A stretch of 64,000 bases of DNA from Lachnospiraceae bacterium (GTDB lineage Bacteria > Bacillota > Clostridia > Lachnospirales > Lachnospiraceae): the NCBI GenBank assembly GCA_017634455.1, contig JAGBNK010000008.1, forward strand, positions 62,001 to 126,000. The letters are read 5' to 3'. Position numbers and translations under genes: made by a program. Below, in pieces: positions 42,960 to 53,300 of the stretch; positions within the stretch are counted from its first letter, which is position 1, and each line of letters begins with the position of its first letter. The notes below the pieces were generated by a model, which searched no databases, was not told the origin of the DNA, and saw only the letters and a program-made list of their open reading frames with translations.

Positions 42960-45206
42960 TTACATTTCATAGAAATTTATATTCTCTTTCATCTCAGGTG
43001 TAATCTCGCCCCCATCTTTCTCGTATTTATCATATACACCCTGGAGACGCTTCAATGTCTTCATATTGTTGGCCTTGAACTTATGAATAGCATTGGTATA
43101 CATAGGGCTGTCTAGCAGCTTGCCTCGTATATCCTTGGAAAATGGACAGTATGTAAACATAATCATACGCACCACTTTGTTCAATCTGAAGCCGCCCTTT
43201 GACTCATACTTAATCCAGTTGAGATAATCCTTGACGAAAACCTCACGGAAATTATTCTTAGCTCTGGACAACGCAGTCTTCAACTGCTCCTTGGCCTCAG
43301 GACTCAAATCATGATTCTTTCTATAGAATTGTAAATAATCATAATAGTCACTGGTCAAGCTATGTTCACGGATATCATTCCAACGCACACCCTGAATCTT
43401 ACGGCAGATTTCCCATCTGTATCTGGCAATAAGCTCAATCATAAGCTCATTTAAATCTGATCCTGTAAATATTGGAATCATAAATCTGGCCGGAGTATCA
43501 TTCTTGACACTGGCTGTCTCCTGCCACATCATACCCTTGGTTCCAGCATTTGGCATCAGTATAATATCCGGCAGAATCTCCTGCATTAATGATTCATGCT
43601 TCATATCCCCTGGCAGGCCATGAGAATATATAGGTCTGTAAAATGCTGAGTAGTCAATAACTCTAACATTATTAATAGCTTCATATATCTTGTCTCTGGT
43701 TGTAAGCATCTTGTCAGGATCATTGAAGAGATCATTTCCATTAAGCACACAGCTGAAGTTGGTAATATTTCCATAAGTAATTCTATTTACTGACTTGAAC
43801 ATATTATCAATTTCAAACTCTGTTCTAGCCACAGGCTGAGCCTTGATCTTCTCAATATCGCTCTTTTGAATATTACCCTGCTTATATTCATCCAACAGGT
43901 ATTGACCGAAGTCCATATCGAATTCGTTCTTGGATGGTTCCTTGTCTCCTTGGTATACTGCCTTCAACCAATCAAACATGGTAAATACATGATCAGACTG
44001 GCAAAGTTCCATATGGGTAGCAATGCTAAAGAGTCCATCAATCTTGTCCTCATCTAAGTAGGACTTATCCATATATCCGAAATTCAGAAACATTTCAATA
44101 GTTGTAGGCACACTTGGCTGTTCTACTGCTCTAAAGAAACACTTCTTATAAATTTCATAGAATTCCTTAATACAATGTTTCTTCAACTGATATGCAGTCT
44201 CATCCTTTTGTGTATCGCCATAGCAAGATGAGAAATCAGAGAAATGAGATAATATCATCTCCTTCTCCTCATCCACATATCCGGCATAATTGATAATGAA
44301 TTCCAAATCACTTGACGCTCCTGCCATGTCATCATCTGAACCTGACATACTTACATCAAGAGCCTTGGCCTTCTCATATTCATTCAAGCATTTATCCAGA
44401 AGCTCTTCCTCATAAATGCCTACCACTCTGGCAAATTTCAAAATCTGCTCAATAATCTGTTCAGACTCCTGACAATCCAGATTATTCTTCTTCATATGAA
44501 TCTCTAGATTAATAAAACTATGAAGCAAATCTCTCTTCTTGTCGCTGACAAGCAATTCTTTGTTGTATTTAAAGAAGCCTATCATCTCAGAGATACCCTG
44601 GGCTACTCTGTGCATCTGTGCGGAAGTTTCCATAATCGCTCCAACACACAAACTATCATCAATAGTATACAGCTTCATATAATCCTCGATACCATTTACC
44701 ATAAGACTGGCGCAGCTATCAATCTCCCACTGCTGAAGCTTGTGTGTCACATTTAATGGCTCAAAATTATTAATATCGGGACCATTAGGATTGTCAAATC
44801 TGGCTTTGGCACCAATAGTCTGATACTGCTCATATACATTATCAATAAATGTTGTAAATTTCGCCGCATCCCTGGACAACTTATCATATACTCTAAACTG
44901 CTGATATCTCTGAACCATGGATGTGCGCAAAAACAATTCACGCATCTTGGCTTCATTTTCCAGGAAATGCTTCAAATCAGATACACCATGACAGTCAAAT
45001 GGAATCATTACGCAGTCAGTCTTGGCAATGTAATCACAAATAAAGAAATCCTGCTCAAGGATTCCAATAATTGAATTAGTTCCCAATTCCGTCTCGACGA
45101 AATGATTCTTTTGAACAACATTTCCCTGCTGTATAATATACCATTTCTTCACTGTATCATTCTTTTTAGCAATTATATCGCCTTGCTTAAATTGAACAAC
45201 TTCCAT
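42960..45206 (-). CDS. Large protein with N-terminal cyclic-nucleotide-binding-like domain, unknown function
   Basis: This 748-residue soluble protein begins with a cNMP-binding-like beta roll (about 1-110): FKQGDIIAKKNDTVKKWYII, then GTNSIIGILEQDFFICDYIAKTDCVM. The phosphate-binding Arg of true cAMP receptors is not visible there, so it may bind no nucleotide. The rest (about 130-748) is mostly helical and unlike any family I know. It is the last gene of a five-gene operon and follows a membrane coiled-coil protein by 12 bp. No signal or membrane segment was seen. A regulatory or scaffolding role is inference. Confidence 0.7.
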   Translation of the reverse strand: MEVVQFKQGDIIAKKNDTVKKWYIIQQGNVVQKNHFVETELGTNSIIGILEQDFFICDYIAKTDCVMIPFDCHGVSDLKHFLENEAKMRELFLRTSMVQRYQQFRVYDKLSRDAAKFTTFIDNVYEQYQTIGAKARFDNPNGPDINNFEPLNVTHKLQQWEIDSCASLMVNGIEDYMKLYTIDDSLCVGAIMETSAQMHRVAQGISEMIGFFKYNKELLVSDKKRDLLHSFINLEIHMKKNNLDCQESEQIIEQILKFARVVGIYEEELLDKCLNEYEKAKALDVSMSGSDDDMAGASSDLEFIINYAGYVDEEKEMILSHFSDFSSCYGDTQKDETAYQLKKHCIKEFYEIYKKCFFRAVEQPSVPTTIEMFLNFGYMDKSYLDEDKIDGLFSIATHMELCQSDHVFTMFDWLKAVYQGDKEPSKNEFDMDFGQYLLDEYKQGNIQKSDIEKIKAQPVARTEFEIDNMFKSVNRITYGNITNFSCVLNGNDLFNDPDKMLTTRDKIYEAINNVRVIDYSAFYRPIYSHGLPGDMKHESLMQEILPDIILMPNAGTKGMMWQETASVKNDTPARFMIPIFTGSDLNELMIELIARYRWEICRKIQGVRWNDIREHSLTSDYYDYLQFYRKNHDLSPEAKEQLKTALSRAKNNFREVFVKDYLNWIKYESKGGFRLNKVVRMIMFTYCPFSKDIRGKLLDSPMYTNAIHKFKANNMKTLKRLQGVYDKYEKDGGEITPEMKENINFYEM

Positions 45207-45218
45207 CTATACACCTCA

Positions 45219-46415
45219 TTATCTCTTCGAGTCCTTCTGATTCAGTCCACATAGCTTATCTACAGATTTGATAATTTCAATAATCTCAGGAACATAATGC
45301 TCATGTTCTGTCATCAGTCTGTCAATTTCATCTCTCTCACTTTGAACAATCTCGCGAACCTCATCGATATGTCCACGAATTGCCTGTCTTCTCTCAACAA
45401 GAGTGTGACGAATCTCTGTCATCTCATTTTCATCAATCAAAGCTTTGGTCTGATTCAACCATATCTTTCTATCATATAAATTAATCTGCTGCAATATGCG
45501 CATCAATCTGCCATTAAAGAATTCCAGATCATCATTGTTGCGCAGGAATCTCTCCTTCTCACGAACAGCATCTGTATATTGCTCCCACTGGAAGTTCAAC
45601 TCAGTAGAACTGTTTACATGATACTTATTATATACATAATTCACCGCTTTAGAAGCATTGACATATTTCAGCAGAACAACATTTAACATCTCTATTGTCC
45701 TATTGAGATTTCTAGTAGCCTGGCGCATTCTCCTATCCATGGAATTAAGTTTCATAAATATGTAAAATGCTCCAAAAGCGCCTACTGCAAAAAGCAATAC
45801 AAAACCAATGGACAAATCAAATTCAGACATCATCTGAATTACGATAAATAATACCAGAAGGGTTGCGTAGAAAGAAAAAAGTGCAATGGATGCGCTTCTC
45901 AAAATCTTGCGATGTCTTCTGATATCATCACGCTCAATCTCCCACTGACTCTTCTGAGCTTCAAGCACAACCTTGTCCTTCTTTACAGCATCAAGATATC
46001 TCTCGTTATCAAGAAGTCTGTGAATTGTACTAGGAATATCATCCTCATTCTGTTCCATAAGAGCAAATTCTGTGTCTGAAATCTTTCTGTTAGAATTCTG
46101 ATAAGCAGTTCTGGCCTTATTGAGTTCCTCAATATTGGCAGCCACTTCCTTCAATTCTCCAAGCTTATCCTCAGGCATCTTCTCAATTGTCTGAATGTCT
46201 GTCAGATAAGCTGTAACAATCTTGTACTCTGCCTTCTCCCCTTCGATTTCCTTGGTCATGCCAATAATCTGTTCGCAGGAATCCAGAATATAATGCTCCA
46301 GCTTCTTAGGGTCTTCCCAGTTGTCTATGGTAGATATCTCAGCATATACCTTTTCAAATGCCTGATCTATCTCTTTTTCTTTTTTGCTTTTCTTACCAAA
46401 TAATGAAAATGCCAA
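45219..46415 (-). CDS. Membrane-anchored coiled-coil protein, unknown function
   Basis: This 398-residue protein has a helical N-terminal half, two hydrophobic helices in the middle (about 172-195, ASIALFSFYATLLVLFIVIQ, and 199-222, LSIGFVLLFAVGAFGAFYIF), and a long coiled-coil C-terminal half (about 225-395). Both ends should be cytoplasmic. It could anchor the other operon products to the membrane. I recognise no named domain. Confidence 0.7.
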   Translation of the reverse strand: MAFSLFGKKSKKEKEIDQAFEKVYAEISTIDNWEDPKKLEHYILDSCEQIIGMTKEIEGEKAEYKIVTAYLTDIQTIEKMPEDKLGELKEVAANIEELNKARTAYQNSNRKISDTEFALMEQNEDDIPSTIHRLLDNERYLDAVKKDKVVLEAQKSQWEIERDDIRRHRKILRSASIALFSFYATLLVLFIVIQMMSEFDLSIGFVLLFAVGAFGAFYIFMKLNSMDRRMRQATRNLNRTIEMLNVVLLKYVNASKAVNYVYNKYHVNSSTELNFQWEQYTDAVREKERFLRNNDDLEFFNGRLMRILQQINLYDRKIWLNQTKALIDENEMTEIRHTLVERRQAIRGHIDEVREIVQSERDEIDRLMTEHEHYVPEIIEIIKSVDKLCGLNQKDSKR

Positions 46416-46433
46416 TTCTATCTTCTCTCAATC

Positions 46434-47261
46434 TTAAATCTTACACAATTTATTATAATCCGCTTTCCACTTTGACAATATCTGTCCAATGGCCGCTCTG
46501 TCGTCCATGCCATTTCTCTCAAGCAATCTGTCAACCTGAGCATCGAAATCTACTATCTCTTGCTGATGACTCAAGGCTGTCACCTCTTCCTTCACAGCAT
46601 CAACCATATCATCTGCCACAAAATATTTGTCAACTATTCGGTTGAAGCCATCCTCATCTCTGGCACATCTCATACATGCCAGCATAGATTTCAGGGACTG
46701 ACTCTTGTTGTTGCGTCTGTAGGCTTCCTCGAAGCAGGCACAGGCCTCCTTGAAGAAGAATAATCTGGCATAGGCGCTACCTAAATTGTGCCATACATCT
46801 CCTACAAATCCGGCTGAGATTTTGCGCATATCCTCGTCATCCAACATATTCTCATATTCATATATGGCATCAACGATTCTGTCCTTGTTCATCAGTCTGT
46901 CAGCACGCATTTTCTGGCACTCTATAGGACTCTTATTTTCAAAGGAAGCAATGGCCTCCACCACCTGTTTCATCTCACTCTTGGTTAGATAACCGGTGTA
47001 TTGCAGTATAATACCAACAAAGGTATGAAGAGGAGCTTTCAGCTCAATACATTTTCTAAGTTGAGCCTCCAAATCCTTCAATCCCAGTTCATGGCCAATC
47101 CACATACACAAATCCTGTGAAATGAAATCATTATTTAACAGGTATACATTATTCAATATAAAATAATTCAATTCCTCTATGGAATATATATTTATGCCAA
47201 CCTCATCAATATATATAGGATTGGCAGCCAGAGGACGTTCACATAATATTAGCTCACCCAT
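46434..47261 (-). CDS. TPR-like helical protein, unknown function
   Basis: This 275-residue soluble protein has helical repeats resembling TPRs at about 150-215 (DVWHNLGSAYARLFFFKEAC, then CFEEAYRRNNKSQSLKSML). The N-terminal half is also helical (EELNYFILNNVYLLNNDFIS). The start overlaps the stop of the DUF5716 gene by 13 bases, implying close coupling and a likely complex. Its role is probably protein-protein contact. Confidence 0.7.
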   Translation of the reverse strand: MGELILCERPLAANPIYIDEVGINIYSIEELNYFILNNVYLLNNDFISQDLCMWIGHELGLKDLEAQLRKCIELKAPLHTFVGIILQYTGYLTKSEMKQVVEAIASFENKSPIECQKMRADRLMNKDRIVDAIYEYENMLDDEDMRKISAGFVGDVWHNLGSAYARLFFFKEACACFEEAYRRNNKSQSLKSMLACMRCARDEDGFNRIVDKYFVADDMVDAVKEEVTALSHQQEIVDFDAQVDRLLERNGMDDRAAIGQILSKWKADYNKLCKI

Positions 47262-48520
47262 GATTCATCCTCCTCGTTTTGCCCTCTCAGGCTTATTGTA
47301 TGTTCCCAGGTCTTGTTGGAAGATGGAACCAATTCTCCAAATCCCATATCCTTGATAACTACATTTACATCCCTGTCAGATGTAGGCGTAGCTGTAATTC
47401 TAAGTCTGGTTGTTCGTCTGTCCCTGGCAGGTAAATCTGTCAGTTCCAACAGTTCCACATGAGCTTCACGGCTATCCGGTTGCTGAACCCAGAATTCAAT
47501 CTCAGGCTCACCATCTAATATGACCTCACATTCGCCCTTCTCCTCATACCAGCTCTCACCTGCTGATATCAAAGTCTCAAACTGCATCTCATTTCTCACA
47601 AGAACCTTGAGATATAGATTCATCTTGGTTTCATTGGCACCGATATATGCAAATGGCCAATCCATCTGCTGATCCTTTACCACTCCCGCATAGCAAGCTC
47701 CCTTGGAGTAGAGGTTCTTGCCTATAAAAACCTTGCGGCCATGACACAATTCCTGTAGAGATAATTTCATCCAATCTCCGTCAAATCCATCTCCAACCAG
47801 ATATACTGAAGAAATCACTCTGCCCTCGAACCTCTGTCTCACAATGCCCACAAACTGGGAATCCTTGTCCTCAAACATTCTACCGTTATTGCCATGCTCC
47901 AGTTTTATCATCTGTGGTGTGGATCTGGTATCTCTGGACAAAATGCAGGAAATCACATCTGAACCACTGTACTCAAAAAGGGCCACATCATGGATAAACA
48001 ACTCTGGCTTCTGATTAAGAGCATAGTAATAGAAACTTTCCTTTCTATCCAAGAGAATCAGTTTAGAGCTGTCCAAGCCAATCTTATTAACAGCTGTAGC
48101 CATAAGTTCCATAACTTCCACACTTACATTATCTACGGAGATGGCAAGCTTAGCTACCAAATCTCCAGTATATATGCGACCGGTGATACTCAATATCTTT
48201 TTGAAAAATATAATGAACAAATCTCTGGCATTATATTTCTCATGGTCAATGAAAATCTCCTCCTCAGCCAAGGCTCTCTCCAGAAGCTTATCAACTCCCT
48301 CAGCATTTCCCAGCTTCACCTGATTTCTGGCTTCACTGCCATAGAACCACTGTCCTATGCCTCGCTTCTTGGCCAGAAATGTAGGAATCTGATAATTCTC
48401 ACTTCCCATAACAGTACTTATTGTACTAGGCTCATCCATATTCAATTGATAGAAACTAATCATTGTATATCTGTCATTTAAATCAATTCCCAGATATACT
48501 CCATTTCTTGTATTTTCCAT
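47249..48520 (-). CDS. DUF5716-like, Hsp70/actin-fold protein
   Basis: About 423 residues from the ATG at 48520, five bases after GAGG; a TTG 15 bases earlier is possible. It begins with a phosphate-1-type motif of the actin/Hsp70 ATPase superfamily, NGVYLGIDLNDRYTMISFY. Later parts include LAISVDNVSVEVMELMATAV and SSVYLVGDGFDGDWM, resembling the Hsp70 phosphate-2/adenosine region. The C-terminus (about 300-423) is a beta domain instead of the usual Hsp70 substrate domain. It matches my memory of DUF5716 in Lachnospiraceae. A chaperone-like ATPase role is inference. Confidence 0.7.
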   Translation of the reverse strand: MENTRNGVYLGIDLNDRYTMISFYQLNMDEPSTISTVMGSENYQIPTFLAKKRGIGQWFYGSEARNQVKLGNAEGVDKLLERALAEEEIFIDHEKYNARDLFIIFFKKILSITGRIYTGDLVAKLAISVDNVSVEVMELMATAVNKIGLDSSKLILLDRKESFYYYALNQKPELFIHDVALFEYSGSDVISCILSRDTRSTPQMIKLEHGNNGRMFEDKDSQFVGIVRQRFEGRVISSVYLVGDGFDGDWMKLSLQELCHGRKVFIGKNLYSKGACYAGVVKDQQMDWPFAYIGANETKMNLYLKVLVRNEMQFETLISAGESWYEEKGECEVILDGEPEIEFWVQQPDSREAHVELLELTDLPARDRRTTRLRITATPTSDRDVNVVIKDMGFGELVPSSNKTWEHTISLRGQNEEDESWVS

Positions 48521-48551
48521 AATTTCCTCAATCAAATTCTATAAGTATTAA

Positions 48552-51500
48552 CTAGACTATGGTAAATAAATGTTTTGTTACCACATCAAGTCCCTGATAT
48601 TTTTTCAAATCCTTGGCAAGCTCTACATCCTCGCCATACATATACATATTCTGCATATGATTGATAATGTCATATCTATCAGACATCTCCTTGTCTGTAT
48701 CAGATGAAATAGTAAGTTCATCCTTGGCAGCAGGCAATTCTCTCATGCCCTCACTGTATATCTCATAGCTTATGACTTCACCAAAGAATATGACGAACTG
48801 CTTAACAAATATACCGCAATACATTTCGTACATATCCTCAACCACAGGCTCCGAATCATTTATCCTGTAAGTGATAGTGACTCTCTCACCAGGGTTGCCT
48901 CTGTATTCCACAAACTGCTTATCATACAGATGATATTTCACAATAAGTCTGTCATCCATATTCTTGTAGAAAGCGAAATACATATTATTTCTGATATAGT
49001 GCTTCAACAGCTTATCCAGCAGCTTAAATTCTCTATCGCTAAGTAATCCTGCCTGTGATAAATATTTCATATAAGCCAGGTTACAGCTTTCCTTCACTTC
49101 CACTTCCTTGTCGAAGTAATATGCCAAATATGTAAATAATTGTTCAGGCACACCATCATGTCCCAGCATATATTCATGACTCCAGTAATTAATATATGCC
49201 TCAATGAGCATACGGTCCTTGCCTCTGGTCATATAAGAATCAAATATTGCGGGTATATGTGGCGCCATATTTCCACTATATAAAGCCTGGAATAATATAT
49301 TCTCCTCCAGCTCTCTAACCTGCATGCCCTCTGCTACAGCCGCTTCCCAAATTGCAGCCATAACACTGGTTGCTCCCACATATTGCTTAGACAAATAAGA
49401 AATTGTGGTTGTGTTATATACTCCCGAATCAAATAATCTGCCTGACAAAGCCACCATAAATTCATCTCTGGTAAATTCATTTTCTATAATCCAATCATTT
49501 ACCAGCTGCAGGAGCAATTTGTCATCCACCTGAGCTCCAGGACATTTGCGAAGCAACTTCTCTGCCCGATGCATATGATTTTGGGAGATAAACATAGAAA
49601 TTGCAAATCCCAATGTGTAAGCATCTAAATCTTCCACATCATCCATTTTCAGGAAATAATCCTCCAGCATATCCTCACGGAGTCTCATTTCAAGAGCCTG
49701 AACAAATTCCGGCAGCTTTCTTCTGATATATTCCTTGGATACAATGGATGATTTAAGCACCTGTTCAATCTTGCTTACATCTTCCACATCGTAATCCTCA
49801 TAGGATTCCTTGGCATCCAAATCCTGCAAAACATATGGCAGAGAAAGTGGAGCCAGAGTCTTGAGCTTGTTCATATATTTAGCAGTGTACATTACCTGCT
49901 GTAAAATATATGCAGATGTATCAGATATCATTTCCCCTCTGCTTGTTTCCAGAAATACTCTAAAGTTCTTGGAAATAACCGGCAGATAAGCCACATGATT
50001 TACAACAGGCACCACAATTGGCATCTCATACTGCTCCTGATACAGAAATACTCTGTTGATGTCAGGATACATGACAATAACCTTTTTCATATAAACCATG
50101 GCTGATACATCCTCTGCAATCTGCTCATGGATTATGCCCATCTCCATAATATTCTGGTAAATAATAGCCAGATTGTCGCTCATTCGCTTCTGTTTAAGCT
50201 GTTCAATCATAAACAGCTCCATATTTCTGAGATAATTCTCATAAAGCTGTGGAGACTTGCTTCTGTTGGTAATTACATTGGCATAAAGCAAGGCTCTCTT
50301 CTGATCCGGCAGAGTTGCACTGTACTGGAAATACATAAGCAGCATCTGTGGCAATGCCTGTATACTCTCCTCAGGCAATGAGAACATGTAAGCTTCATAT
50401 AAACCACTAAGTCTCAAACCTTCCTCAATTCCCAGAGTATACCATGGTAAATATTTCTCACCATATATCTGGTTCTTGATCAAATAAGCAATTAAATCAG
50501 ACAGGAACTTCTCACTTGGACATTCCTTATATGCGCAGGTTGCCACATAGAAAACCTTTTCGTTAAACTCATCAGCATTTTCCACCACATGAGCAATCTG
50601 TAAGCACAGGTCCCTGTTAAATGTTGCATGCTTTGCTGTCCAATATAATATCTTGGTGGCAAATGGAGTAAATTCATGCAATAAATATGGATCCTGGTTG
50701 TAAACCTCCAAGGCCTCTAAATATAAATAGAATGAATCATATCCTGCTTCAACCCACTGCTCTATAGCCTTCAATCGCAGATTTGAATTTACCACATATT
50801 CTTTTCTAAGGAATGATAGGAACCAGAAAATCTTCGGATTTTCGGGATTCTTTCTGAATATTGTCTCAATATCATTGGTAAGTCTATCTACATAGGACTC
50901 TTCTCTCTCAATAAGAGTGCAGAGATATAACAGATATGCCCAGTCTTCTCCCTGCTTATCCTCTATATCCTTCTTTAAATCAGATATAGCCCAGAGAGCT
51001 TCCTGTCGCTTTTTATTTACAATGAGACACTGTGTTCTCATAAGTTGATAGAACCATACTGTAGGTTCATCCATTATCATTTCATCCAGCACTGCAATGG
51101 TTCTATCTGACCAGTCCCCAGTGGTGATTCTATGGAATCTATAATCCTCATATAATTTAGAAATCTGCAGTTTTCTATATTCATCTGCTGATACAGTTCC
51201 CAAATCAGCATCCTCTCTGGCATCTGCAGTAGCCATAATCTCTATGGTCTTCACAACACCTTTACTCTCAAAAGTGATGCGGCAAAGATTCTTGCCAGCA
51301 TGCATTCTATCCTTGTGGATATAATAATTCAGCTCCATAGAGCCACCTAAGAAGAAGTCGCTGGTAACTACATCCTTTTCCACTGTGACGAAATCACTGT
51401 CAGACTCAACTTTGATTTCTATATAGCCCCAGGTATTCTTGGTAACCTCAATCTTCTCTTTGCGATTTTCCCGAACCTCGTAGAACTCTTCCTTGGTCTC

Positions 51501-52088
51501 ATTAATATTGTAAGTCACAGCCTCCTTAAGTCCTGCTGTAACCATAAACTCTTCCATATTTGTAGAACTTGGAACTGCTCTTCTAAATCCCTGATACAGA
51601 AGTTCCAATTCCACATTCTGTCTGGATACATATTCCTCAAAAGCAGCGGAATAAAATAATTGCATAGCCTCATTCCAATGACCTTTGGCCAGATTAGCCA
51701 AATCCTGCAGACTTGTAATCTCACCAATGGAAGATGCCACGGTCTTAGAATATATTTTTATATCAAAAGGAAGGCGATGCTCGATTTGGTTACACATAAT
51801 TGTGAAATAACCTTCGAGATGATCACCCTCTGATAATTTACATCCTCTTACTTCATATCTGACAACAACCTGTGTCCCCTCAAATTGAGGTTTAGAGACT
51901 CTAACATATGGATTTGATGAATAAACCAATCCCTTGATAGGTATATCACCTACACTGGTAATTACAAACTCATCAGAAATTACATTTCCTTCAATTCCTA
52001 TGGTCTCAATCTTGTCAGCTGAAAGGGATAATTGCGGTTTTTGATTTTCAAATTTGTCTTCTGACATTCGCCAGATTCTCTTACGCAA
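48552..52088 (-). CDS. DUF5717-like giant protein, first gene of five-gene operon
   Basis: The 1178-residue protein starts at a TTG (52088), seven bases after AAGGGAG; an ATG seven codons in is a weaker choice. It has no signal peptide or membrane helix. The N-terminus (about 20-115) looks like an Ig-type beta sandwich (VISDEFVITSVGDIPIKGLV), a second beta unit follows at about 215-290, and the middle (about 310-1000) is helical solenoid, like TPR. The C-terminus (about 1030-1178) is again beta. It matches my memory of DUF5717. The architecture suggests a cytosolic scaffold. Function unknown. Confidence 0.75.
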   Translation of the reverse strand: MRKRIWRMSEDKFENQKPQLSLSADKIETIGIEGNVISDEFVITSVGDIPIKGLVYSSNPYVRVSKPQFEGTQVVVRYEVRGCKLSEGDHLEGYFTIMCNQIEHRLPFDIKIYSKTVASSIGEITSLQDLANLAKGHWNEAMQLFYSAAFEEYVSRQNVELELLYQGFRRAVPSSTNMEEFMVTAGLKEAVTYNINETKEEFYEVRENRKEKIEVTKNTWGYIEIKVESDSDFVTVEKDVVTSDFFLGGSMELNYYIHKDRMHAGKNLCRITFESKGVVKTIEIMATADAREDADLGTVSADEYRKLQISKLYEDYRFHRITTGDWSDRTIAVLDEMIMDEPTVWFYQLMRTQCLIVNKKRQEALWAISDLKKDIEDKQGEDWAYLLYLCTLIEREESYVDRLTNDIETIFRKNPENPKIFWFLSFLRKEYVVNSNLRLKAIEQWVEAGYDSFYLYLEALEVYNQDPYLLHEFTPFATKILYWTAKHATFNRDLCLQIAHVVENADEFNEKVFYVATCAYKECPSEKFLSDLIAYLIKNQIYGEKYLPWYTLGIEEGLRLSGLYEAYMFSLPEESIQALPQMLLMYFQYSATLPDQKRALLYANVITNRSKSPQLYENYLRNMELFMIEQLKQKRMSDNLAIIYQNIMEMGIIHEQIAEDVSAMVYMKKVIVMYPDINRVFLYQEQYEMPIVVPVVNHVAYLPVISKNFRVFLETSRGEMISDTSAYILQQVMYTAKYMNKLKTLAPLSLPYVLQDLDAKESYEDYDVEDVSKIEQVLKSSIVSKEYIRRKLPEFVQALEMRLREDMLEDYFLKMDDVEDLDAYTLGFAISMFISQNHMHRAEKLLRKCPGAQVDDKLLLQLVNDWIIENEFTRDEFMVALSGRLFDSGVYNTTTISYLSKQYVGATSVMAAIWEAAVAEGMQVRELEENILFQALYSGNMAPHIPAIFDSYMTRGKDRMLIEAYINYWSHEYMLGHDGVPEQLFTYLAYYFDKEVEVKESCNLAYMKYLSQAGLLSDREFKLLDKLLKHYIRNNMYFAFYKNMDDRLIVKYHLYDKQFVEYRGNPGERVTITYRINDSEPVVEDMYEMYCGIFVKQFVIFFGEVISYEIYSEGMRELPAAKDELTISSDTDKEMSDRYDIINHMQNMYMYGEDVELAKDLKKYQGLDVVTKHLFTIV

Positions 52089-52127
52089 AATGTAACTCCC
52101 TTAACCCTGTTCAAAGCCTTGAATCAG

Positions 52128-52155
52128 TTGATTTTCTCGTCTAAACGACTATAAT
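52128..52155 (+). promoter_or_regulatory. Promoter of the plus-strand PLP enzyme gene
   Basis: TTGATT (52128-52133) and a perfect TATAAT (52150-52155) are 16 bases apart. The ATG at 52202 follows AAAAGGAG. The promoter for the divergent five-gene operon must lie in the same 113-bp gap, but I could not place it. Confidence 0.65.
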
Positions 52156-52201
52156 AAATTATAAACTATTTGTATATGACATGCAATAAAAGGAGCTAGA
52201 C

Positions 52202-53290
52202 ATGATAACTCATAAAGATCATTTTCACGGTAGTGATTTAGAAAAAATTGAAAAGATTTACGGAATCAAAAAGGAAGACATAATAAGCTTTTCTGCAAAT
52301 GTAAATCCTCTTGGAATCTCACCTCTCATGAGAGAGAGATTGACTTCTAACTTAGATTGCATATCCACATATCCCGACAGAGAATATACTGCTCTTCGTG
52401 ATAGCATCGGCAATTATAACAACTGTGATGCCAATGATGTAATTGTAGGAAATGGTACAACTGAATTAATCTCTCTATTTATCGAGATTATGCATCCAAA
52501 GAAAGCAATCGTATTAGGACCTACCTACTCAGAGTACGAGCGTGAAGTTACCCTCAACGGAGGAACCACCCTGTACTATCCTCTGAAAGCGGAAAATGAT
52601 TTTGAATTGGACATCAACCATTTCACATCCAAGCTTGATGCCACAATCGATATGATTATACTTTGCAATCCTAATAATCCAACCTCATCATCTATTCCAA
52701 AATCAGATATGAGACATATTTTGGATGTGTGCAAGGAAAATGATATCTATGTATTAGTTGATGAAACCTATGTAGAATTTGTTGATAATATTAATTCCAT
52801 CAGTTCAGTGTCACTGTGCACCTACTACAACAATATTATCGTACTTCGAGGTACATCCAAATTCTTCGCCTCACCTGGCCTTAGACTTGGTTATGCTATT
52901 ACAGGCAACAAGGATCTCAAAAAAGAGATTCTCAAGCGCCAGGATCCATGGTCCATCAACTCTTTGGCTGATATTGCAGGACAGATAATGTTTTCTGACG
53001 AGGAATATATCAATGCCACTCGCCAGTTAGTATCAGCGGAAAAGGATAGAATGTATGAATTATTTAAAGCAGATGATAGATTCAGACCATTCAAGCCATC
53101 TGCCAACTTCATGCTTATTGAAATCCTTGATGATGAATTAGATAGCGAGATACTTTTTGAGCAGGCAATCAGAGAGAATCTTATGATTAGAGATTGCTCT
53201 ACCTTCCCATTCCTCAGCAATAAGTTCATTCGATTCTGTTTCATGAATCCTGAGGACAATGACAGACTGGCCAAGTGCTTAATGAGATAA
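52202..53290 (+). CDS. Class I/II aminotransferase, CobD/HisC-like
   Basis: This 362-residue PLP enzyme has the substrate-loop start HFHGSDLEKIEKIYGI and SFSANVNPLG, which resemble CobD threonine-phosphate decarboxylase more than HisC. GNGTTELISLF and ILCNPNNPTSS contact the cofactor, and Lys in LRGTSKFFASPGLRLGY forms the Schiff base. No other cobalamin or histidine genes are nearby, so the substrate is unsure. It is monocistronic and ends at a bidirectional terminator. Confidence 0.8.
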   Translation: MITHKDHFHGSDLEKIEKIYGIKKEDIISFSANVNPLGISPLMRERLTSNLDCISTYPDREYTALRDSIGNYNNCDANDVIVGNGTTELISLFIEIMHPKKAIVLGPTYSEYEREVTLNGGTTLYYPLKAENDFELDINHFTSKLDATIDMIILCNPNNPTSSSIPKSDMRHILDVCKENDIYVLVDETYVEFVDNINSISSVSLCTYYNNIIVLRGTSKFFASPGLRLGYAITGNKDLKKEILKRQDPWSINSLADIAGQIMFSDEEYINATRQLVSAEKDRMYELFKADDRFRPFKPSANFMLIEILDDELDSEILFEQAIRENLMIRDCSTFPFLSNKFIRFCFMNPEDNDRLAKCLMR

Positions 53291-53300
53291 TCAAAATAAA

